Source of the DNA: Wolfiporia cocos
Taxonomy: Eukaryota > Basidiomycota > Agaricomycetes > Polyporales > Phaeolaceae
Direction: 5' to 3'
DNA length: 64,000 nt
Assembly (NCBI GenBank): GCA_029448655.1
Contig: JACCLO010000001.1
Span: 3,286,001-3,350,000, forward strand
In this document: one piece after another, positions 56,063 through 64,000 of the stretch
How the letters are laid out: each line of letters begins with the position of its first letter
Numbering within the stretch: position 1 is the first letter of the stretch
Made by a program: the position numbers and the translations under genes
The notes under the pieces: model-generated
Told to the model about the DNA's origin: nothing
The model's database searches: none
The model's input: the letters and a program-made list of their open reading frames with translations, nothing else

Positions 56063-57577
56063 TCAGATCTCACTCTTCCCGTCCAGCGGCCACGGCTGCC
56101 CATACAGCTGCAAGTACCCCGCCAGCGTCGCGTCCTTGTCCGCCCACGCCTCGCGCACCTCGTGGTCCCGGGCGCGGCACGCCTCCACGCCCTGCACGAC
56201 GCGGTTCTCGCCCTGCTTACGCGCGCCGCGCACGAGCACGGACGTGCGCTCGACGCGCGCAGCCTCGTACGCGGCGAAGATCGTGCCCAGCAGCGCGGTC
56301 GAGGGCCGCGCGGCGGCCGCGTTGTGCCGCGTGAGCTGCAGGACGAGGTGGTAGATGTCCTCGAAGGCTTGGTTCGCGCCCTGGCCGAGGTGCTGTTGTG
56401 GCGTGGGTTAGTGAACTTTGATCAGGGAGGGGGCAGGGGGCGTACAGGGCTGGTGGGGTGCGCGGCGTCCCCTAGGAGGACGACACGGCCCTTGTGCCAG
56501 GTCTTCAACTCTGGGCGGTCGTAGAGACCGTACTGTTTATGATGAGTTCAGTATCCCTGGTTCATTGCGTATAGGGCTCAAGGTAGACCTTAATGATTCT
56601 ATCAGCAGAGTGGATCATCCCGCTGGTGCCGAACCGCCATTGAGAGAACGGCCCGCTCTTAAATGCTTGCTGGCGTTCTTCGTCCATGGCACGCCATGTC
56701 TCCTTGGCCTCCGGCTCGCGGAGAGTAATCCTATTTGAGAGTCAGTGGCACATCGAGCGGAACAAACACTATGCGCTCACGCCCAGGATGTTTGCGTATC
56801 AGAGATGGGGTAACAGATCATATGCGCGCCATCCGCGTAAAAGTTCCGCAAGGCTGGGTGCTGCTTGAATTCCTCCGGGGTAGGGGAGACACCGCCCGTC
56901 TGCAGATCGCATATGAATATAAGAATGGTCGCGAATACGTTGAAAGCACGCAGCCTACTTGAGTAAGGCCAGTAAAGTCAACAGGCTCTTTTCCAAACAG
57001 GCAAATCCTCGTGTTGCTGTGTATCCCGTCGCATCCGACGACAAAGCTGGCCGTATCCTTCGTGCCATTGGCAAATGTCACCTCGACGCTGTCCTCGCTC
57101 TCCTGAAGATCGACTAGCTGATGCCCAAGAACGATTTCGACCCCGTGCTCCTGCGCGGCCTCGACGATAGTGCGGTTGAACACCGGACGGCGCACGCCGG
57201 TGAGGGTGAAGCCAGTGCGCTCGGGAAGCAAGGCGGGAATGTCGGAGTCGACGAGGACGGTGGACTCATCGAGCAGAATAGAGTGGTGCATGATCTTCTC
57301 GAGCGGCTTGCCTATGATTTTCTCGACGAAGCCGGGGATCAGGGAGAGGACGCGCAGACCGTTGGGTTGCAAGCTATGGAAGCGCAGTGAGCATTGATCC
57401 AGGCGAGCTTCAGATGAAGTGAGAGATGCACCAGAGACTCAGACCGACGTCTGCCAGCTCGTCCACGCGTTCGTACACTACCGGCTCGTATCCCTTCATT
57501 TTGAGGAAGATGGCGAGGATAGGGCCTGCAATGCCGGCGCCTGCAATGATGACCTTCGTCCTCGATAGTGCAGCCAT
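56063..57577 (-). CDS. FAD-dependent aromatic-ring monooxygenase (salicylate hydroxylase-like)
   Basis: Group A flavoprotein monooxygenase using NAD(P)H and O2; substrate not determinable here. 412 aa. Exons on the minus strand: 57577-57432, 57373-56959, 56899-56781, 56730-56589, 56532-56446, 56392-56063. Seen: an N-terminal dinucleotide-binding loop VIIAGAGIAGPILAIFL (GxGxxG), VVYERVDELADVG, the middle motif ASFVVGCDGIHSNTR (the DG motif that contacts NAD(P)H and FAD), and the C-terminal FAD motif GRVVLLGDAAHPTSPHLGQG followed by ANQAFED. The length is normal for the family. The first intron donor (GTGCAT) was chosen because it joins GLSLC to LQPNGLRVLS in frame. No secretion signal, so cytosolic. 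No biosynthetic cluster is visible around it. Confidence 0.88.
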
Positions 57578-58155
57578 ATTGTAGATGTCAAGAGGTTACA
57601 GAGCTGCTCTGGAGCAGCATGAATGCCTCGTATGCTGCTTAAATCGCCCTCAAGCGTTGTCGAGGCCCTCAGTCGGCACCGCGTCCGTCGTGCCGACTTG
57701 GCGTTGCTCCGTGTGTGAGCTTGTAGGCCGAGGCTCACAGAGGGTATGAAATTGCGGACAGCAGTGATGGTATTCCCGCAGTGACCGCGGCTAACTCAAT
57801 TGCCTCGGAGTCATGACGCGACCGTGAGCCCTGATGATGATGGTAGTAGGATCCTAAGACGACGCGGTAACGTGACGAGGCGCGCGTCGCGCACAATCCG
57901 GCGCTAAACGCCTCGGTCCCGAAGCAGGGCGCCCTGATCGCCAACCGGACACAGCACCGTCGATCGAAAACATATGAGAGCTGTGTTGAGTGGGAACATG
58001 ACGCACGGTGACTCAGTTGGAATAGCAGAGCCGAGCACGCAGGAAATTGTATTTTACAATTGAAGTACACTAGGATATTAGCCGAGATGCGCGCGCTATG
58101 TACATTGGTGCGAGATTTGGGGACATGGCATACGGGACGAACTCATTGTGCTACA
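57578..58155. other. Intergenic, no supported gene
   Basis: Promoter side of the monooxygenase and 3' side of the G-alpha gene. Short open frames only. Confidence 0.6.
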
Positions 58156-60173
58156 TCATGCGATCAAATTTGTAGTTTCCAGCACATTAAGCAGAATAAC
58201 ATCTCGAACTAGAAGCATGCGATTGTTCATGAGCTTAGATCAAACTGACTGAAAGGGACGTACTGCTGTTCAGGACTGTTGACATCATCTCGGTGTCCTG
58301 GGAAAAGGAACGCTCAGAAGAGAAGTCAATGCGATGGATACCAGCTTACTGTTGCACATGTGGTATGCACGTGAACCTTGCGCTTCTTGGGCGAGTGGTC
58401 TTTATGGATTGCCAGGAATATCTTCTTGATATCTGGAGCGGGAAGTGATTGGTACGATCACAAGACAAAGTCTGACATTACACACAGGACGTGACGTTTT
58501 CGTAATCGTTGGGCTGAGATTTATATTGTTCGATATGGTCGCAGAATCTCACACCTGAACAACGCTGCTGTTGAGAAATGTTCGTGACGGAATCAAACGT
58601 GAAGCATACCAGACTCTAATTTGCTTTTTAAAATATCGCACTTATTCAGGAATAAAACGAACGTGGCGTTCTCGAGAAGTTTGCTGGTACAGATGATCTT
58701 CCACAGCTTCATTGAGTCAATCTGAAAGAAACAACATGAGCATATCAACGAATGTCTGGGGCGGGTGCATTCACAAGTCGATTGACGGCCCTGTCCTCAG
58801 ACAAGACCTGATCGAAACCCGACATAGGGCACAAGAACATGATTGCGTTCACTACGCTGACTCGTCATGTTCATCTAGAGTAGACAAACGCGCGCACTGA
58901 CCGTCATCAAAGTATGGGGCCCATGTAGCTGTCAAGAGGTCAACTAGATATCTCCTAACCATAGTCATATCTTACCTCGTTGTCCGCGGTCGCCGCCAAC
59001 ATCGTAAAATATCCACTCACGGCCCTTCTCCACGGGAGCTACATGAAAGCTTCGTAAGCGCATTGTCAATGAAATGATCGTTTAGCTCACGAGACTCCAT
59101 GACTAGACGGTGTTCTTCAACCCCAACCGTGCGTAGGCGAGCACGCAAGATATCCTCTATCCATGGGTTAGAACGCTTCTCTCAGACATGGCCAGCAAAT
59201 ATTGACCTGGCGTAGGCTCATACGGTATTGTCGCAATACGATCGGCCTGATCAAAGAAGCTAAAAGATACGAATCAAGAAGAGCGTCTAGAGGAGGTATC
59301 GGATTGGCAGCGCACAAGCCGGGTTCGTCTAACAGAGCAATACCCTGTTCCTTCAATGTATCTTGCACAGTGGGGTTTTCGCACATAGCCAGAATATCTT
59401 CACGGCACGCGGCCAGGATGCGCTGCGCGTTGTCCAGCTCGTCCCAGAATCGACTTCCTGGACGTTCCTTGTTGCTGCCGACCAAAGTCTGCCAGCCAAA
59501 ATTTGAGCGAAGCGAGACCTCGGAGAGCTTCCCACTGTCCCACTCCTGCTCGTCAGGTTTGGCCATGCCGCCAAAGTCGGGGTCAATGTCCACACCGAGG
59601 AGCTTGTTGTAGATCAGCTCGACCTGGCGCAGGGGCGCGAGCCGCATCTTCAGCCACCGCAGGTCGTCTTTCGACTGGCTGAGCCGCTGAGACGGCGGCG
59701 CTACTCCTGCCGTAGTACGCGTAAGGAGGCCAAGTACGACGTTAACAGAGCGGACGAGGTTCAGCTGTATGACTGTGCGCCATGCATCGGACTCTGCGCG
59801 GAACGCTTCCGGGGTGTACTGGAGCTGGAAATTCTTGAGCAGCGTCGACTTGCCCGACTCTGCCTGGCCTGTCGCCGCGTACACATGTACTTTGATAAGT
59901 TACGGAAGAAAAGTGCTACGGACGCCACATACCCAGCAGGAGGATCGTAGTCTGATTTTTCTTTTTGCGCAAATTCTGCCGCTCGCGCTCCAAACCACGG
60001 TCAATTTCGTCGCTGGCAAGACAGGAGTCAGTATAGCTACGAATGCTTGCACACCAAGCGAGCTGCATCAGATCGTACCTGACACGTTTGGCCTCTCTCT
60101 CCTCCTCTAACCGTAATGCTCTTTCTAATTCTGTCTCATTATCAGGCGGGTAAGGTGGCCAATTATTGGACAT
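58156..60173 (-). CDS. Heterotrimeric G-protein alpha subunit, divergent basidiomycete paralogue
   Basis: 454 aa. Thirteen exons on the minus strand: 60173-60079, 60012-59933, 59868-59316, 59259-59207, 59156-59091, 59038-58976, 58928-58902, 58851-58775, 58721-58610, 58554-58486, 58432-58350, 58297-58264, 58208-58156. Introns are 47-66 nt and the frame is kept. G1 is GQAESGKST; switch I is DILRARLRTVGV with the Mg-binding Thr; G3 is DVGGDRGQR; G4 is FLNKCD; G5 is TCAT. The helical domain carries an enlarged insert (KDDLRWLKMRLAPLRQVE and beyond), making it longer than the usual 350-360 aa. The Gln after DVGG that positions the attacking water is Asp here. The N terminus (MSNNWPPYPP) has no Gly2 for myristoylation. 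It likely signals at a membrane, but hydrolysis may be altered (inference). Confidence 0.88.
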
Positions 60174-63100
60174 AGTGATGTGTGTGTGTGTGACGACGAT
60201 ATCTCCGGCACGCAGATCTGCGATCGAGAAGGAGAATCGATCCCCGACGAGCCAGGCACAAGTATTCCGAGAATGTACCACCCAGCGCTGCTGGACGAGG
60301 TATTAAGAGTAGCGGCGAAAAGTCACGTTTGCGACCCTGCAGGGCGGGTAGTCGCCAGCAGTGTAAGAAGTCATCGCGACGGTTTCATGCTAAATGTCAA
60401 TTGCGCTCGGCTAATCTGCTTTGAATCTACCAGACTTTCCTCATCTGGAAGCACATCCGAAGCCTCGGACCAATTATCAAACAGTGGCTACACAGTCTGG
60501 CCTGTGGCTGTTCAGGAATGACGGACAATTTGCGGGTCCCCGAGCGCAAATTGATGGCACACAAGCACACCCGTACACCGCGTGTCCGTGTCAAGCGGCA
60601 CATCACAACGATTGCCTGGTAACTACTATGTCACAGTAACTGGCAGCGCTACGCAGTGTGGTATCGGATAGTGTTGAACTTGCACGGGAGCATTTGTCGG
60701 GCTGAGTATCTTAATTGCATCATTGGCATGATACATGGAGGTTGCATGCACGCGGAGGCAATTTTTGAAGCTGAGACATCTTATAAAAGTTCATTCGGCT
60801 CGAACAAGCGGAGATCGTGTATTACGACATGAGGCTCAACGCACTGGCGAAATGCCACCGAATGATCTTGAGCTGCGCACACCTGTTGGAGTCGAGCAAC
60901 TTGTATCATAGACTCATTGAAGTTGCCTATACTCCATCAGTGCGACATGGATACTGAGAGCCGTAAATGTTTCGAGAGACGAAACATAGGCATAGGCTGG
61001 ACGGGTTGCAAAGACCGGACCTATGTAAACAATAGGATAGCGACCCGAGCCATCCCGAAACTTCATCGAGGTCATCGATGGTCGGCTTGCCGATGCGCAC
61101 TCGAGTAACAATGCGCGTCACCGCAGGCTGAAGGACCTGAGACCACGTAACATTCGCGGAGGTATGATCGGCAGGCAGAAGTATCCACGACCAATTATTT
61201 TCCTTCGAGGGGCCGATCAACCGGCCAGCCGATGGAACTGGTTGTCGATCGAGACAATTTGCCGGCTGGTGTGCAACAAATGCGGTGCGATGTGTGCTAG
61301 ACGATACCGCTGATCGTAAGAAGCCTGCGTGATGACGACTCTGCGAGAGGCTGAGACATCTGCTGGTGTTCTGCACATCTAAGTCAGACTACGAGTTGCG
61401 TCTAATGTCACCGATGAGATGAATCTCTGTTGGGAATGATGTACATTGGTTGTTGACCATACAGCGGTCCCCCGCATAAGCCCTGTAGGACAAAGGCGCA
61501 CCACCGAAGTCGGCCCATTACAGATTGACATGCATACCTCTTGAATAAAACTCGCACTGGCATGGCGAGCTTTGGCGAGCTCTGACATTCGTCGCGTCCC
61601 ATGGATTATGATGCGGGACGTGGTGCTAGCTCCGTACCGGCCTGCATGACTCGTGGTCGGATCTTGTTGGTCAATGCGATACCGAGAGCCTCATCCTAAT
61701 CCGCTGTGGCGTCATTAATTCGTGGCTATTGTTACCGTGCAACAGCTAAACAAGCAGCGCTGCCCGCGATAACAGAGTCGAAGCAAATCTGCAGCAGAAA
61801 CCAGTCCTAAGAGTAGTCGCATTACGCTTAGGAGCAACTGTGAGTCTCGCCAGCGTCAAGCGGCGGAGGTTAGGATATGACCAGGCCCGTCGGGCAAAAC
61901 CGAATCATGTGGGCGAACCCTGAGGGAAAACAGCACACAAGTACCGCCAGTGCCCGCGCAGATCAAGCGCAGGTATCATCCATAGAGCTGAGTGCCTGGG
62001 GGACGCATGATGCCCAGAACACAGCCGTCAGACGCAGCAACCCAACGAGATGGAAGCATGCATGGTGTGCAGATAACGGCTCGACGGACTATTGGGGTTC
62101 TGATGAGCTGTGGCAGACGGCTCACAGGGATAGGCGCAGCGTGGGAGGCCCGTCCGCTATTCTCTCGTTAGCATCTGCGTGGATACAGTTCCGTTGCAGA
62201 GCAACGGATACTTGAGTCTAAACACTATCTAGAATGGGTTGTCAGGTGCTGTAAGGATTTCGAGTATTCATAGCACTCACCGAAGAAAGCGCGACACAGC
62301 GGAATGACGGCTCGTAGTCGGTACGTGCTAGGTTTGGCCAGAGGACCTCATGGAGGGGGGCGATACGCGGTCCGGTGGCTTGATGAACTGCTATCCTCTC
62401 TGGGATGCCCCTGGAATAATATAAATCAAGCATGGAATGGAACAACCTGGGTCGGCATACACTTCCAACTGGAATAGTGATAACAGGGAGCACAAGGACG
62501 GATCGCCACACCTAAAACAATGAACGCGGACAGTGAGCGGGAACAGCAGTAAATAGGAGTTATAACGGCCAATATAGACCGTTCAATACAGCGGTGCGTC
62601 GGCTCGGCCGACGTAGGGCGTCCTGGGCGATTCATCGTAAAAAGGTGGGCTCAGCTCCCGTGCCCCGGGAGAAGATATTATTGTCCCCATCTATTTTCGA
62701 GGAAGACGTGCACAATGTGGTGCCGGCGCGAAGCCATATGGCAGCATGCTAATGACCCCTACAGCACGGCGTCGCATTCTTAAGGTTGAATACAGCGACG
62801 CGCTTCATGTACGGACATGTCGCTTTGTCGCCGTCGTGGCGCGAGTCCGGCGCTCGACGAAGCGCCCAACGATCACGGCCGCCATGGCTTCTAGTCTGGC
62901 TCCGGTGAGCTTTCGTCCACATGTCGAAGCACCCCAGCAGCTTCGCGATAAGGGTGAATTAGCCCCTGCAGGAAACTGCGCCCCGACCACGCGCGACGCC
63001 TGCTTCCCAGAGGCGAACGGGCAAACGGGTGCGCGAGGCGCCAATTGAGATGCACGCAACTTCCGACGATTCCGCGACAGTCCAGAGCACGCTCGAACGC

Positions 63101-64000
63101 CATCCAATCCGCAAATGAAGATTGGCATGCTGCGTCACCCGCGCGGCGCGGAAGCTGCCGCAAAATCAAGCTGCCTGTCTGATGAATGCCGCTGGTCGAT
63201 ATTGCGACTGCGGTCGTTCCTCGCGTAGGAGACAAGTGCGGGATGCTCCACTGTGCGAGGTGGTTTGACTTTAGTCGCGCAGCAGAGGCTTCCATAGATA
63301 AGAAGATAGAAGCACCCCCATGTGAGGCTGTGTTCGCACGGAGCGGCCGCGAGACGGTTGAGCTTGAGAAGCATTCCTTGCCGTAGGATCAAATCACCTT
63401 GCGGTACACTTGCCAGGGCATCGTGACTTCCTATGACCGATAAGGAAACCGGTGTCTGATCTGAAGCTCGACAGCCCGTTAGCAAGGCTAAAGTGACAAC
63501 ATACCGGGCATACTAATCTACTCCTAGCACCATTCGCAGATGCAATTGCGCTACTCCTTCGGATCTTAGTACTTAGTAATGATGCGATCCACTGATACGT
63601 GTACTTGGCTTGATGTATTCCGTGCCTGCTACAGCAGGTGTTCGCAGATGTCATTGAAGAGAGCAAATTGGGATAGAGGTCTATGCAGTACAATCGAATC
63701 CACAATGCCCTGCGGATTCCAAGGATAGGGATCTGTGCAACCGTACAATTACATATGCATTACTGCGGAAAGGACATATGAGCGATGAGGCGGTCCGCGG
63801 AGACATACCAATACAGCTCACCTGAGTTATCTAGACAAGCACCCGATAGTCGACCACGCTGGATACCACACGGATCACCGCGCCTGTTTCGCGCGGATAA
63901 CTCTGTCGTATGATTCGGCTATGGGATTACGGTACGCTAGCACGGTAATGTGCGAGCTGAGGTACGGAGGCGGAAGCAAGGGATGTATCAATTCGAGACT
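60174..64000. other. Right-hand intergenic region, no supported gene
   Basis: The longest open frames (60927-61376 and 62891-63295, both minus) have no recognisable domain, no matching exons and no copy elsewhere in the window. No LTR, TIR or tRNA structure seen. The first part (60174-60400) is the promoter side of the G-alpha gene. Confidence 0.5.

Noticed and set aside
56136..56524. Plus-strand open frames of up to 120 codons at the 3' end of the monooxygenase
   Set aside because: Antisense shadow of exons 5-7 and introns of the monooxygenase, which carry the GDAAHP motif in the correct frame.
60927..61376. 149-codon minus-strand open frame right of the G-alpha gene
   Set aside because: No recognised motif and no splice partners found; left as intergenic.

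Overview
The window is nuclear DNA of a basidiomycete fungus, most likely an Agaricomycete. Six host genes could be spliced in full by eye, using GT-AG introns of mostly 46-66 nt. The products fit that group: PDK1 kinase with a PH domain, Mediator subunit 1, fungal BTB proteins, a basidiomycete-type G-alpha paralogue and a RING/ISG12 protein. The repeats fit too: a dUTPase-bearing Ty3/gypsy chromovirus, a KDZ/CMC-like DNA transposon and a Helitron whose 3' hairpins are followed by CTAG-like ends.

Layout. 1-8974: host genes PDK1 (-, runs off the left edge), BTB protein 1 (+) and MED1 (-). 8863-54898: a tandem segmental duplication. Unit A (8863-45303) starts inside MED1 exon 1 and unit B (45304-54898, about 9.6 kb) follows head to tail. 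Each unit carries a BTB/zinc-ribbon gene (-), a small dsRNA-binding-domain gene (+) and a gene for a mitochondrially targeted helical protein (+). Unit A has been inflated by about 28 kb of mobile DNA at two sites that are still empty in unit B. Insert 1 (11429-28037) is a DNA transposon with 14-bp terminal inverted repeats and a 7-bp target duplication. It contains a nested 8.9-kb LTR retrotransposon (16867-25764), which is itself interrupted by a solo LTR (20549-21453). Insert 2 (about 28619-40230) contains a decayed Helitron, further Helitron 3' ends and solo LTRs. 54899-64000: host genes again, namely RING-H2/ISG12 (+), an FAD monooxygenase (-) and a 13-exon G-alpha (-), followed by 3.8 kb with no gene I can support.

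History read from the sequence. The duplication came first. The two inserts then entered unit A, and the 574-bp host fragment caught between them lost almost every CpG, while the same fragment in unit B keeps about 35. The chromovirus arrived much later: I see one difference between its two 542-bp LTRs. Identity between the units is mosaic. The BTB and mitochondrial-protein genes are almost identical, but the dsRBD gene and its 3' flank differ strongly.

The most interesting items are the duplication with its built-in empty sites, the CpG-stripped island, the fast-diverging dsRBD pair, the chromovirus combining protease, dUTPase, RT, integrase, chromodomain and an extra zinc-knuckle ORF, and the RING-ISG12 fusion. 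All exon boundaries are inferred from splice signals and reading frame, without transcripts or database searches.
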